Shown here: one piece after another, positions 1 through 9,841 of the stretch
Layout: each line of letters opens with the position of its first letter
Position numbering within the stretch: position 1 is the stretch's first letter
NCBI GenBank assembly: GCA_000696115.1
Contig: JJOH01000019.1
Coordinates: 641,882 to 705,881 of the forward strand
DNA from: Streptomyces olindensis
Lineage (GTDB): Bacteria; Actinomycetota; Actinomycetes; Streptomycetales; Streptomycetaceae
DNA length: 64,000 nucleotides
Direction: 5' to 3'
Position numbers and translations under genes: made by a program
Notes under the pieces: model-generated
Seen by the model: only the letters and a program-made list of their open reading frames with translations
The model's database searches: none
Told to the model about the DNA's origin: nothing

Positions 1-1004
<1,004 letters not shown>

Positions 1005-1008
<4 letters not shown>

Positions 1009-2861
1009 CTCACAAGGACGAGGACGACGGCGAGGACGGTGAAGGCGGCGATCGCCTGCGCGATGTACTGGTGCAGCTGTCCGGTCTGCGGCCGTCGCGC
1101 CCAGCGGCCGAGCGCACGGGTACCGCCCGCGACGCCCTCCACGGCGCCGTCGACGAGCCGCTCCGCCTGGGCGTTGGTCCACTGCGCCAACCGGACCGAG
1201 CCGCGGGCGGTGTCCTCGACGGCGCGGTCCAGTACGCGGTCGTCGAAGGTGGCGAGCGCGCCGGCGAGGCGTAGTACAGGGTTCACGAAGAGGAAGCGTG
1301 CGGCGGTCTCCAGGCGAATCCAGTCCGAAGCCCAGGCAGTCAATCGGCTGAGCACGGCGAGGAGTTGAGGACCATGGATCCAGACCAGGGCCGAGACAGC
1401 GACCGCAAGCGCGCCCGACAGGGCGAACTCCCAAAAGTACGGGCCCGGTTCCGCCTCTCCCCCGAGAACCCGCCCCACCGCGTCCCGGACGGGTGGGAAG
1501 GACGGGGCGGTGAGTGCGGCGCAGGCGACGGCCAGAGTCACGAGCGGCAGCCGGGCCACATGCGGCAGCGGCTGCCCGCGATCGTCCGGTAGGGGCACGG
1601 GCACGGGCTGCCAGACGAACCACAGGGCCTTGACGCTGTAGACAGCGGAGATCACCGCACCGGCCAGCCCGACGACGTACAGCGCCGCGTTGTCCTCAAG
1701 GGCGTCGGCGAGGAGCACATCCTTGGCCGCCCACAGGGCCAGAGGCGGGACACCGGCCAGAGTAAGGCCCGCAACGGTGAACGTGATCCCGGCCGTACGG
1801 TGCCGCCGGGCCGCCCCGCGCAGGGCGGACAGCGCCTTGGCGCCGAAGGCTGTCAGCCAGGCGCCCGCGACGAGGAAGGCCAGGCTCTTCGCGGCGGCAT
1901 GGGCGATGAGCTGTAAGGTTCCGCCAGTTACCGCACCAGCCCCGGCGGCGAGCATCATGAAGCCGATCTGGGCACAGGTCGAGGCGGCGAGCAGCTGCTT
2001 GAGGTCGGTCTGCGCCACGGCGACCAGGCCGAGCACCACCGCTGTCACCGCGCCCGTCCACGCCACCACGGGCCCGCCCCAACCTGACCTGGCGAGAAGC
2101 GGCTCCAAGCGCAGCAGCAGATACGCCCCGGCCACGACCATGGTCGCCGAGTGCAGTAGAGCAGAGACCGGACTCGGGCCCTGCATGGCCCGGGACAGCC
2201 AGAAACTGAACGGCAGTTGGGCCGACTTGCCGAACGCGGCCGCGATGACGCCGGCGGTGATGACGGCAGACCACGCGCCGGTCGCGTCCGCGAGTTCGTC
2301 GAGGGCGAGGGAGTCGGCCTGCCCGCTGGCCAGCGCCGCCCCGGCGGCGACGTAAAGGCCGAGGTCGGCGGCGCGCGTGGTGAGGAAGGCCGAGTTGGCG
2401 GCATCACCGCGCTCAGGATCGCGCCACCAGTAGCCGATCAGCGCCCAGGAGGTGGCTCCCATCACCTCCCACGCCATCAGCAGGACCGGCAGCGTGGTCG
2501 CGGTGACCGTCGTCAGCATCGCACCGCTGAACAGCAGCATCAGCCCGAAGAAGCGGGCGCGTGCCTCACCCGGTCCCATGTCGGCGACGCTGAACAGCAG
2601 GACGGCCGCGGTCACCGCCGTGACGGTTACGACCATGAGCCCGGAGAGCCCGTCGACCGCGAGCCCGGCGGGGAGCCCTTCGAGCAGCGGCGCCTCGATC
2701 CGTGGGTGCTCGAACGCCACGACGACGGCGATGCCGAGCGCGGCGACGGCCGTGCCGACCGCGACGCCAGGGGCGTAGCGGTCCACCGGGCGGCCAACTA
2801 CCGCCAGCAGCGTCCCCACGGTCAGCGGCAGCGCGACGAGCGCCCACAGCAGCGCGCTCAC
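1005..2861 (-). CDS. nuoL: NADH-quinone oxidoreductase subunit L
   Basis: This is the distal antiporter-like membrane subunit of complex I (618 residues, normal length). It begins with GTG at 2861, overlapping the nuoK stop as GTGA, and its own TGA overlaps the nuoM start in the same way. The family signature is clear around GKSAQLPFSFWLSRAMQGPS followed by PVSALLHSATMV (residues about 210-245), and hydrophobic helices fill most of the chain. A long C-terminal region with an amphipathic stretch and a last helix fits the lateral helix of NuoL. It sits in a membrane-arm-only cluster, so its electron-input partners must be encoded elsewhere or be different from the usual ones. Confidence 0.96.
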
Positions 2862-3163
2862 TCCTTCAGCTCCGCCGCCATGTCGGTCATGTCGACCTCG
2901 CGAGCCCGGAACAGCGCGGTCACCACGGCGAACCCGATGGCCATCTCCACCGCCATGACCGTGACCGCCAGGACGACCAGCACCTGCCCGTCGGCAGCGG
3001 CCGGGGCGATGTAGTGCCAGACTGCCGCGGCTCCCACGATGATGCCGCCCAGCATCAGTTCGAGCCCCATCATCAGCATCACGATCGACTGCTGGGTGAG
3101 CGCGCCGAACAGGCCGATACTGAACAGCGCGGCGGCAAGCAACAGGAACAGCTCCAGACTCAT
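2858..3163 (-). CDS. nuoK: NADH-quinone oxidoreductase subunit K
   Basis: This small membrane subunit of complex I has 101 residues and three predicted helices. The start is ATG at 3163 because it overlaps the nuoJ stop as ATGA and gives the usual NuoK length; a much longer open frame upstream is a shadow of nuoJ and nuoH. The segment MLMMGLELML carries the conserved buried glutamate of NuoK helix 2, and a second acidic residue lies in MAVEMAIG. The tail EVDMTDMAAELKE is cytoplasmic. NuoK belongs to the E-channel linking quinone chemistry to pumping. Confidence 0.95.
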   Translation of the reverse strand: MSLELFLLLAAALFSIGLFGALTQQSIVMLMMGLELMLGGIIVGAAAVWHYIAPAAADGQVLVVLAVTVMAVEMAIGFAVVTALFRAREVDMTDMAAELKE

Positions 3164-3723
3164 CGGCCCGTCCCTCCCCGTACCGCGTCGTCGGCGGTCC
3201 GCGCCTTCAAGTCGTCGCCGAACCGGTCGTAGCGGCCCCGGCGGGTGGCCAGGACGACGGTCGCCACGATGGTGGCGAACAGGGCGAGCCCCAGGGTCAT
3301 CATGGTGAGCATCTGAGGTCCCATCAGTGACAGGCCCAGGTCCATGGTTGGATCGTCCGAGGGTTTGCCGCGCCGGGACGGCCACGGGGCGAGCAGGATC
3401 CCCGCGGCGAGTACGGCGAAGACCGCCGCGCAGATCACGGCCGCGCCCTTCTTGTTGTGGACCATGGTCATCGGCATGAGCCCGGCCGGGTTCATCATGT
3501 ACATCACCATGAACACGGCCATGATGGCCATCTCGATGGTCATCATCAGCACGATCACAACGCCGAGGTAGTCCAGCCCGAGCAGCAGCACCTCGCCGCC
3601 GACGCACAGGAGCGAGGTCAGCAGCGCGTACGTCGCCCGGGCCATGGAGTCGAACCGGAAGACCATGACTCCGCCGGCAACCGCCAGCAGGGCCAGCACC
3701 CAGAAGATCACGTCGTCGAGCAT
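3160..3723 (-). CDS. nuoJ: NADH-quinone oxidoreductase subunit J
   Basis: This is a complex I membrane subunit of 187 residues with about five helices (for example ILAL-type N-terminal helix, LLTSLLCVGGEVLLLGLDYLG, and a C-terminal LALFATIVATVVL). The segment YLGVVIVLMMTIEMAIMAVF matches the conserved NuoJ helix 3 region. The start at 3723 is preceded by a GAGGTGGG ribosome-binding sequence. It lies 18 nt after nuoH and overlaps nuoK by 4 nt. A run of methionines (VMYMMNPAGLMPMTM) is unusual and noticeable next to copper genes, but its meaning is unknown. Confidence 0.93.
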   Translation of the reverse strand: MLDDVIFWVLALLAVAGGVMVFRFDSMARATYALLTSLLCVGGEVLLLGLDYLGVVIVLMMTIEMAIMAVFMVMYMMNPAGLMPMTMVHNKKGAAVICAAVFAVLAAGILLAPWPSRRGKPSDDPTMDLGLSLMGPQMLTMMTLGLALFATIVATVVLATRRGRYDRFGDDLKARTADDAVRGGTGR

Positions 3724-3741
3724 GGGCGGCCCACCTCGCTC

Positions 3742-4686
3742 TCATCGGTTCAGGACGACGACGGCGACGAACAGCGCCTGAAGCAGCGTCAGCGGCACCA
3801 TCACCATCCACGCCACCTCCATGTACCGCTCCATCCGCAGCACGGGCAGTGCCCGACGCCCGGCGACCAGCAGCATCAGGACGGCGGCGGTCTTGATCAG
3901 CGTCCACGCCCAGCCCGGCAGCAGCGGGCCCTGTCCGCCTCCGAGGAACAGCGGCACACTGAAACCGGCGGTCACCACCAGCAGCAGCCACCGCCCGCCC
4001 AGGAACACCAGCCGGTCCACGCCCGCCAGTTCGGTCGCCGCACCGCCGGCCGCGTCCCGCGACAGCGGGTACTCGAACGGGCCCCAGAAGGCCATCGCGA
4101 GTGCGCTCAGCAGATAGACGACGAACGCGGCCGGCATCCACACCACGAACCACAGGCCCTCCTGAGCCGCGACCACGTCGCCCACCCGCAGGGACTCGGC
4201 ACCAAGGGCGGCGGTGGTGATCGCGAACATGTGCGGAAGTTCGTACGCCAGCCCCTGCGCCAGGAATCGGTACCCGCCGATCAGCGACAGCGCCGAGTTC
4301 GGCCCCCAGCCCGCCAGCCACACCGCCGCCCAGGCCAGCGCCTCCATCGCGTTGAACCACACGATGCCGACGGACGGATCGCTCACGGCACGAAAACCCC
4401 ACGGCAGTACGGCACCCGCGAGCACCGCGGCCAACGGGACCAGCACCACGCCCAGCCTTCCGAGCAGCCGATCCGCGGCCGTCGTACGGCGCGGCTGCTG
4501 GACGAGCAGCCGCAGGGCCTCGCGTAAGGGGGCCACCGCCCGCAGTCCAGCCTCCCGGACAGTCCGGGCGGAACCGCGCTCGGCCGACCCGGACAGCAAC
4601 GCGTCGAACCCGGCCGTGACCACGGCTGCCACCGCCAGGGCGACGGGCAGGACGACGGTCGCCCACAGGGGCGCTGCATCAGGCAT
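3742..4686 (-). CDS. nuoH: NADH-quinone oxidoreductase subunit H
   Basis: This is the quinone-site membrane subunit of complex I (314 residues, normal length, eight or so helices). Family features include FNAMEALAWAAVWLAGWGPNS, then SLIGGYRFLAQGLAYELPHM, which matches the conserved NuoH loop around the quinone channel, and FEYPLSRDAAGG. Its ATG overlaps the end of the upstream histidine-rich gene by 8 nt, so the two are translationally coupled. In canonical complex I this subunit contacts NuoB and NuoD, neither of which is encoded nearby. Confidence 0.94.
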   Translation of the reverse strand: MPDAAPLWATVVLPVALAVAAVVTAGFDALLSGSAERGSARTVREAGLRAVAPLREALRLLVQQPRRTTAADRLLGRLGVVLVPLAAVLAGAVLPWGFRAVSDPSVGIVWFNAMEALAWAAVWLAGWGPNSALSLIGGYRFLAQGLAYELPHMFAITTAALGAESLRVGDVVAAQEGLWFVVWMPAAFVVYLLSALAMAFWGPFEYPLSRDAAGGAATELAGVDRLVFLGGRWLLLVVTAGFSVPLFLGGGQGPLLPGWAWTLIKTAAVLMLLVAGRRALPVLRMERYMEVAWMVMVPLTLLQALFVAVVVLNR

Positions 4687-6076
4687 GGGCCGCTCCGGAC
4701 ACGGACGCGAGGGCGAGTTCGTCGAGGTCGGGGTCCAGGCTGGCCACGATGATCCGAGCGCAGGCGAACTCGGCGCCGGTCAGCAGCTCGGGGAGGACGT
4801 CGAGCAACGCCTGCGACGGTGGCCGTGGTCCGTCCACCCTGCCACGCGGACCGGTCCGGTCATCCGGCGCCAATGGCCGTGCGTCGTCGAGCCCGTCGAG
4901 GCCGCGTTCGACCTCGCTCATCCACATCAGCAGCCGGTTGTACGCGTCCCCGTCCGCAGCAAGAGCCGGCCCAGTCACTCCGACGGCCCGCGCCCTGTCC
5001 GCCGACAACTCACCCAGTCCGGCGATCGACCAGCGAAGGGGCCGGGACCGGCCGACTCTGCGAACCGTACGGCGCAGATCGCCGTCGACCCCCTCACGCG
5101 GCGCCCCCGACAGCACCTCGTCGCGCAGCCGACGGCACCGCGCCGCAACGTCGTCCCAGCCGACGACGGCAAGGAGCCGTCCCGCACTGTCCAGATGCGC
5201 GGCACAGCGTCGGCGCGCCGCACGGTCCCTGGTGACTTTCTCGCCCTGCGCGGCCCGCAGCCACGGCTCGTCCCAGAAGGGGAGTCGATGGACGGACGGT
5301 ACGCGGAGGTGGTCCACTGCGACGTCCTGCACGACGTCGCCTTGCAGGGTGAGACGGAGGATGAGCCCCGCCGGCCAGTTGCTCAGCGCGGGACCGATCG
5401 GCACGTGCAGCTGGTCGAGCCTGAGCTCGTCTCGGTCGTCGCCCCTTTCGGCCATCGGCAGGCCTGCTACCTGGCCCATGGTGTGCATCTCGTGACCCAT
5501 GTGACCCATGTGACCCATATGGCCGTCATGGCCTGCGTGGTCCATATGGTCCTTGTGCGGCCCGTGGTCAGCAGGTTGGTGGTGCTCATGCCCCTCGTGG
5601 CCGGAGTGAGCGGCATGGTCACCATGGCCGTGGTCCATGCGGTGACGGTTTGGGCCTTGATCACCTTGATCGTCGGATGCTTCGGGCGGCGAGCTGTCGT
5701 GGTGCGTGTCGTGGTGGTGCCCCTCACCGTGCCCCTCATGATCGCCGTGCTCATGAGCGCCGGGCTCGTCCGCCACGTAGGCCCTGTGCCAAGTCACCGT
5801 CCTGTCGATCAGGTCCCTGCGAGCCATGTCGAGCGCGCCGGCGATCCGCCCGCTCTCCCCTGCCACGATGCGCAGGGCGGGCTCCGGCATCGACCACTCG
5901 ATGCCGTCAAGCCACTCTCCGTCCTCCGGCGCCGGGACGCCGCAGACGAGCAGCAGATCCGCGGCGGCTGGAGTATCCACGACGGGCCACCCCCGCCGAC
6001 GTACCTCCGCCTCAGCCTCCAGCCGGAGTTCCGTCACTCCAGGCATCGTCACCGCCAGCACCGCGGGGCGTGTCAT
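4679..6076 (-). CDS. histidine-rich protein of the reduced nuo operon, function unknown
   Basis: This protein of 465 residues lies between nuoA and nuoH, where nuoB-nuoG would be in a full operon. The ATG at 6076 is 24 nt after the nuoA stop; the longer open frame is a nuoA shadow. Residues about 1-105 (VTMPGVTELRLEAEAEVRRR, then AAADLLLVCGVPAPEDGEW) have the look of an alpha/beta fold and faintly recall the NuoB-like 20-kDa subunit, but the iron-sulphur cysteines are absent. Residues about 110-200 are a metal-binding-like tract rich in His, Asp and Gly (HEHGDHEGHGEGHHH, three tandem HMG triplets GHMGHMGHMGHE). The C-terminal half is helical and charged with no membrane segments. It may bind Ni, Co, Zn or Cu. 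Function is not known to me; the NuoB resemblance is weak inference. Confidence 0.85.
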   Translation of the reverse strand: MTRPAVLAVTMPGVTELRLEAEAEVRRRGWPVVDTPAAADLLLVCGVPAPEDGEWLDGIEWSMPEPALRIVAGESGRIAGALDMARRDLIDRTVTWHRAYVADEPGAHEHGDHEGHGEGHHHDTHHDSSPPEASDDQGDQGPNRHRMDHGHGDHAAHSGHEGHEHHQPADHGPHKDHMDHAGHDGHMGHMGHMGHEMHTMGQVAGLPMAERGDDRDELRLDQLHVPIGPALSNWPAGLILRLTLQGDVVQDVAVDHLRVPSVHRLPFWDEPWLRAAQGEKVTRDRAARRRCAAHLDSAGRLLAVVGWDDVAARCRRLRDEVLSGAPREGVDGDLRRTVRRVGRSRPLRWSIAGLGELSADRARAVGVTGPALAADGDAYNRLLMWMSEVERGLDGLDDARPLAPDDRTGPRGRVDGPRPPSQALLDVLPELLTGAEFACARIIVASLDPDLDELALASVSGAAHA

Positions 6077-6099
6077 CGCCGTGCGCCGTAGAGCGCCTC

Positions 6100-6453
6100 T
6101 CAGGTCCACCTCAGGGCCCCCTCGCGCCAGGCGTATGCCACCGCCGCGAACAGGATGCCGAGGAAGAGGAACATCTCCACGACGGCCGGAGTGCCCACCT
6201 CCGAAACGACCTTTGCCCACGGGTACATGAAGAGCATCTCCATGTCGAAGGCCAGGAAGATCATGGTGACCGGGTACCAGCGCACATGGAACCGGGACAC
6301 GGCATGCTCGCCCGGCTTGAGACCTCCGGCGAAGGGACCGGCTTCGAGAGGAACCCGCACCGCCGCCAGCCACAGGCTCAGCCCATAGAGGGCAGCCAGG
6401 CCGGCCCCGACCACACCGAGAAGGACAAGCATCGGCTGCCATACGTCCATCAC
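6100..6453 (-). CDS. nuoA: NADH-quinone oxidoreductase subunit A
   Basis: This is a small complex I membrane subunit (117 residues, three helices). The family signature is seen in SRFHVRWYPVTMIFLAFDMEMLF, of which FHVRWYP and FDMEMLFMYPW are the diagnostic parts. The start is GTG at 6453 or the next ATG, with GGAGG placed suitably upstream. It is the first gene of the minus-strand nuo operon. The region upstream is shared with the divergent copZ, and a CsoR-type operator lies 107 bp from the nuoA start. Confidence 0.94.
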   Translation of the reverse strand: MMDVWQPMLVLLGVVGAGLAALYGLSLWLAAVRVPLEAGPFAGGLKPGEHAVSRFHVRWYPVTMIFLAFDMEMLFMYPWAKVVSEVGTPAVVEMFLFLGILFAAVAYAWREGALRWT

Positions 6454-6559
6454 GCCCGACCTCCGTTCTCGGCTCCTCGCTCATGGTGCGCGACCGGCTG
6501 GTTCAGGCCCGGGAGGCGGGGCCCAATCCATCGGGAACACTTCGACCCAGAAACTCATT

Positions 6560-6574
6560 TACCCCCAGGGGGTA
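6560..6574. promoter_or_regulatory. CsoR operator between nuoA and copZ
   Basis: The sequence TACCCCCAGGGGGTA is a near-perfect inverted repeat matching the operator type known for actinobacterial CsoR. It lies 33 bp before the copZ ATG and 107 bp before nuoA on the other strand. A csoR gene is present at 13642. Control of copZ is very likely; control of nuoA is only possible. Confidence 0.85.
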
Positions 6575-6607
6575 TCATGATGCCCCCTCTTGGGAAAGGA
6601 GCAGCAC

Positions 6608-6826
6608 ATGGTTCAGAAGGTGTACGACGTCCAGGGCATGACGTGCGCTCACTGTGTTCAGGCCGTCAGCTCCGAACTCAAAGGCGTCCCCGGGGTCGAG
6701 GACGTCCAGGTGGATCTGCCGTCGGGCAAGGTCACGGTTACCAGCGAGCAGCCGCTGGATCGTGCCGCCGTCGCGGCCGCGGTCGACGAGGCGGGCTATG
6801 AGCTCGTCGGCGGAGAGGCCCAGTGA
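6608..6826 (+). CDS. copZ: copper chaperone CopZ (HMA domain)
   Basis: This is a cytosolic heavy-metal-associated domain protein of 72 residues that would carry Cu(I) to the CopA ATPase. The metal site GMTCAHC places Cys13 and Cys16 in the usual loop. The ATG at 6608 follows GGAAAGGAG at good spacing; an upstream in-frame TTG at 6590 would put the ribosome-binding site inside the gene and is rejected. It is immediately downstream of a CsoR operator and overlaps a possible small gene by 4 nt. Confidence 0.95.
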   Translation: MVQKVYDVQGMTCAHCVQAVSSELKGVPGVEDVQVDLPSGKVTVTSEQPLDRAAVAAAVDEAGYELVGGEAQ

Positions 6827-6987
6827 CTCGGCGGGCGGAGCTGCTGCGCCGGGCTGTCGGTCACCCCATTGTCAGACTCACGGCGGTGGCACTGCTCCAG
6901 GCCGCGGCCTCCCACCTCACAGGTTCCGGAACGGCTGCGGCTCAGAAGACCTGCGCGTGCGGCGGCCCCGCCCGCGCTGCCCTCTGA
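6823..6987 (+). CDS. possible small protein coupled to copZ
   Basis: A 54-codon frame starts with GTG in a GTGA overlap with the copZ stop, the same junction style used by the real operons here. The product begins TRRAELLRRAVGHPIVRLTA, contains a short hydrophobic helix (VALLQAAASHL) and ends near KTCACGG, giving a Cys-x-Cys pair beside histidines. No family is recognised. The coupling and the CxC are the only support, so it could be a chance open frame. Confidence 0.35.
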   Translation: MTRRAELLRRAVGHPIVRLTAVALLQAAASHLTGSGTAAAQKTCACGGPARAAL

Positions 6988-7086
6988 GCGACTACCGTCA
7001 TGCACCGCTTGCCGCCCGGCCATCGCTCACGGGTACTTTGATGCGCCGCGACGGTTGCGGAGGCGTCATGACGACGCCACGGCGGG

Positions 7087-7542
7087 ATGACGGAGCATAT
7101 GAGCAACGGAGCACAAGCAGGGCGAGGGGCAGTCGGTCGGCTGCTCCTCCTGCTGCTCCTCGCTCTCGGCCTGATGCACCTCCTCGCCCACGCCGGCAGC
7201 GCTGACACGAGCCCCGAACGCGGGGCCCCAGCTCACGCCCACACCATGCGGTCGGTGCCGACCGCACAGGACGAAGGAGCGGCTCCGCCCCTCGCGACGG
7301 CTTCTGACGAGCACAGCCATCACGGCACTTCGGACGCGGCGGAAGTCGGCCTGTGCGCTGCCGTCATCGGTTGCTGCGCTCTCCTGGCAGTAGGCGGTCG
7401 GCGGCTCCACGGACGTCGCGTCGCTTTGTTCCTCCAGCTCAGGCGACGCATTCAGACCGCCTGCCACAGCCTTTGCCGACCACCCCGTCCGAGGCATTCG
7501 CCGAGCGTCAACATCGCGCAGCTGGCCGTCCTGCGGATCTAG
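7087..7542 (+). CDS. small membrane protein, DUF6153-like
   Basis: The predicted product (151 residues) has an N-terminal hydrophobic helix RLLLLLLLALGLMHLLAHAG, a His-containing extracellular stretch (HAHTM, DEHSHHG), and a second helix LCAAVIGCCALLAVGG followed by a basic tail. This layout is that of the DUF6153 proteins seen in Streptomyces copper or stress loci. The start could be ATG 7087 or ATG 7099; the latter has GGAG only 3 nt away, so neither site is clear. It is downstream of copZ and may be on the same CsoR-controlled transcript. Its role is unknown; His and Cys residues near the membrane suggest metal handling. Confidence 0.6.
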   Translation: MTEHMSNGAQAGRGAVGRLLLLLLLALGLMHLLAHAGSADTSPERGAPAHAHTMRSVPTAQDEGAAPPLATASDEHSHHGTSDAAEVGLCAAVIGCCALLAVGGRRLHGRRVALFLQLRRRIQTACHSLCRPPRPRHSPSVNIAQLAVLRI

Positions 7543-7754
7543 GCCACCGTCACGGCGTGCAGGCGTGTTCACCGTCGTACCACGTCGTACGACGAAGCCG
7601 GGCACCGCTCGAAGGCCGGCACCTCCGAGGTCCGGCCCGGACGAAGAACCCGGCACTCCTGCCGCTGACCCGACGTCTCCCTGCCACGCACGCCCCCGGC
7701 GGGTCGGCATGCCCTGTCGCGTGCCCGGCCCACCTGCGAAAAAGGCCTCGATTC

Positions 7755-8705
7755 GTGACCCAGCCCTACCTCGCCGACCGCGTCGGCATGCCCACCCAGC
7801 CGCAGGCACACCCCCCTCACCCACCGCAGTACCAACAGCACGCCGGATATCAGCCCAACCCGCGGTCTCCACAGCAGCCCCCTGTCCAGGCCTGCCCGGA
7901 CATCCAGGACCCGCGGGATGTCCCGCCCGCCCATGAGCCTGCCCCGCTGGAAACGGAGCCCGCTCCCCGTCGCAGCCGGTCCTCAGAGTTCGACACCCCG
8001 CCCTCTGCCGGTGGCCGCCGGGCGCGTCGTCGTGCGATGAAGCGGACGCCGTTGATCGGTGACTATCTGGGGTACGCCACGACGTTCGTGGGGGCGGGTC
8101 TGATCAGTGGCGCGGTGGTCCACCATCCGCTAGATCCTGACCGGTACTCGATGATCGCTCTGATCGGTGCGGGCGTCTTCCTCTTCGCGACCGTGCTGAA
8201 CGAGTTCGTCCTCGAGCGGCAGCGGCCCAGCGCTTCGAAAGTGGTCGCGATCGTCCTGTCCTCGCTGGCGCTGTCGTTCGGCATCGGCATGCTCAGCGGC
8301 GGGTTGCAGCACTTCGAGGACTTCCCCGAACGGGCGGCGATGCTGATTCCGTTCGGACTGGCACTGTCCTTCGTGGCGTACGTGGTGCGTCACGACACCA
8401 CACGCTGGCGCAGCATCATCGGCCCAACCGGGCTGCTGGTGCTGGTCACCGCAACGATGGCGTTCTTCGGGCTGCGAGGTATCGCCTCCGACATGGCCGC
8501 GGAGCCCGCGGGCGGCGGCCACAGTCACGGCGAGGAGAGCAGCAGCGAGTCGGAGACGGCGAAGACGGAGGAGAACCCCACCGAAGAAGGCCACAGCGGG
8601 GGCGCCGACACGAAAGCCCCCGTTGCCTCACCCGGCATTAAAGGCACCGGAAGTGGAGCAGGAGGGGAGGAAGGCAGTCACACGGAAGACTGGCACGCGC
8701 ACTGA
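7755..8705 (+). CDS. membrane protein with proline-rich N-terminus and His/Glu-rich tail
   Basis: The product has 316 residues if it starts with GTG at 7755 (AAAGG upstream); ATG 7788 is the alternative. Residues 1-90 are rich in Pro, Gln and Arg, ending in a basic patch GGRRARRRAMKR. Five hydrophobic helices follow (about residues 97-255), including YATTFVGAGLISGAVVHH and IGAGVFLFATVLNEFVLE. The last 60 residues are hydrophilic, with GGGHSHGEES and a final DWHAH that could bind metal. I do not recognise a family. Its place between copper genes makes a part in metal stress plausible. Confidence 0.65.
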   Translation: MTQPYLADRVGMPTQPQAHPPHPPQYQQHAGYQPNPRSPQQPPVQACPDIQDPRDVPPAHEPAPLETEPAPRRSRSSEFDTPPSAGGRRARRRAMKRTPLIGDYLGYATTFVGAGLISGAVVHHPLDPDRYSMIALIGAGVFLFATVLNEFVLERQRPSASKVVAIVLSSLALSFGIGMLSGGLQHFEDFPERAAMLIPFGLALSFVAYVVRHDTTRWRSIIGPTGLLVLVTATMAFFGLRGIASDMAAEPAGGGHSHGEESSSESETAKTEENPTEEGHSGGADTKAPVASPGIKGTGSGAGGEEGSHTEDWHAH

Positions 8706-9054
8706 GTGGGAAGTCTGTGGCCGGGTGCCGTCTCGCCACTGAGCCGTGGCGGCTCCCGGCACACCAGGGCGGCTTCAAGTTCCGGGATCGCGTAGATCGT
8801 CGGGGCCGTTCGCGGGTGGGGCGGAGCTGGGGCTTTGGCAGAACTCAGACCGCCGTTCCCAGTCGCGTGGAGATCATTACCCGACTGCGTACATAGCGCA
8901 CTCATGTAGGCATCCGGCCCTCCGAAGCAGTGCCGCTCCGCCGACCTGATCGGCTGCAGCGTCATGGGTTGTCTCGCTACTCCCACGGCGCGGCCGATGA
9001 GTTTGTGGCTCCCGGCCGGTCCAAGCTCGTGACACCCTAGGAAAGGACACCGCG
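8706..9054. other. non-coding stretch between two plus-strand genes
   Basis: No frame here has both a plausible start and coding character. The only obvious signal is AGGAAAGGA near 9040, the ribosome-binding site of the next gene. No CsoR-type operator is present, so the gene at 9055 is probably outside that regulon. Confidence 0.5.
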
Positions 9055-9660
9055 ATGTCGGAGCTTCTCGTCGACTTCATCACCTCCCTCGACGGCCACG
9101 CATCGGGAGAGGGATGGCCTGGGTTCTGGGGCCTCGAGGGCCCGGAGTACCTCGCGTGGCTCGGCGAGCAGCCCGAGGCCACCTACCTGATGGGAGCGAA
9201 CACCTACCGCCTGATGTCGGGCTTCGCCGCAGGCGAGGTCCCGAAGGGCCAAGACGAGTTCAGGCCGGAAGAAGAGGCGTCCGTCGACGAGCTCACGCAA
9301 GCGTCCAAGGTGGTGTTCTCCTCCTCACTCGAGGAGCCACTGACGTGGGCCAACTCCACGCTCGTCCGCGACGACGCCGTCGAGGCGGTCCGCGCCATGA
9401 AGTCGAGTGGCTCGGGGCTCCTCAGCACGATCGGCAGCCTCAGCTTGTGCCGGTCTCTGCTACGAGCCGGACTCGTCGACCGCTTCAGGGTCGTGATGTT
9501 CCCGGTGATCACGGGTGCCACGGGCGAAGAACGCATCTACGACGGCTATCCGGACGTTGCCCTCGAGATGATCGAGCACCGCACCTTCGACGGCCGCATC
9601 CAGCTGGTCGAGTACAAGCCCCGCGTGCTCGAACACCCGCCGCTCGGCGCCCCTGCGTGA
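9055..9660 (+). CDS. dihydrofolate reductase/RibD C-terminal-like oxidoreductase
   Basis: This 201-residue protein resembles the RibD C-terminal (DHFR-like) family, cytosolic NADPH-binding enzymes often annotated simply as dihydrofolate reductase family proteins. Diagnostic parts are the start LLVDFITSLDGHASG, ATYLMGANTYRLM (nucleotide-binding part), and GSLSLCRSLLRAGLVDRFRV with VMFPVITGATGE, the usual end of the domain. A strong AGGAAAGGA precedes ATG 9055. It stands alone between copper genes; the substrate cannot be told from sequence. Confidence 0.85.
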   Translation: MSELLVDFITSLDGHASGEGWPGFWGLEGPEYLAWLGEQPEATYLMGANTYRLMSGFAAGEVPKGQDEFRPEEEASVDELTQASKVVFSSSLEEPLTWANSTLVRDDAVEAVRAMKSSGSGLLSTIGSLSLCRSLLRAGLVDRFRVVMFPVITGATGEERIYDGYPDVALEMIEHRTFDGRIQLVEYKPRVLEHPPLGAPA

Positions 9661-9841
9661 CGTCGCACCGTCCGCCGATCCGGACGGCCACCAACACCGA
9701 GGACCGTCCAGGGCTGATTGCTCTTGTCGCGCTACGACCGCCAGCGTCGCCTGTCTTCGCCGTAGCGCCGAATGCGTCGCTCGCCATGAAGGTCGCTCCG
9801 AGGCTCACCCGTCGGCCATCTCCGCAGCTGGGTGCACCACT

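Noticed and set aside
4679..6076. Firm assignment as NuoB
   Set aside because: The NuoB cluster cysteines are missing and the protein is more than twice as long; similarity is only suggestive.
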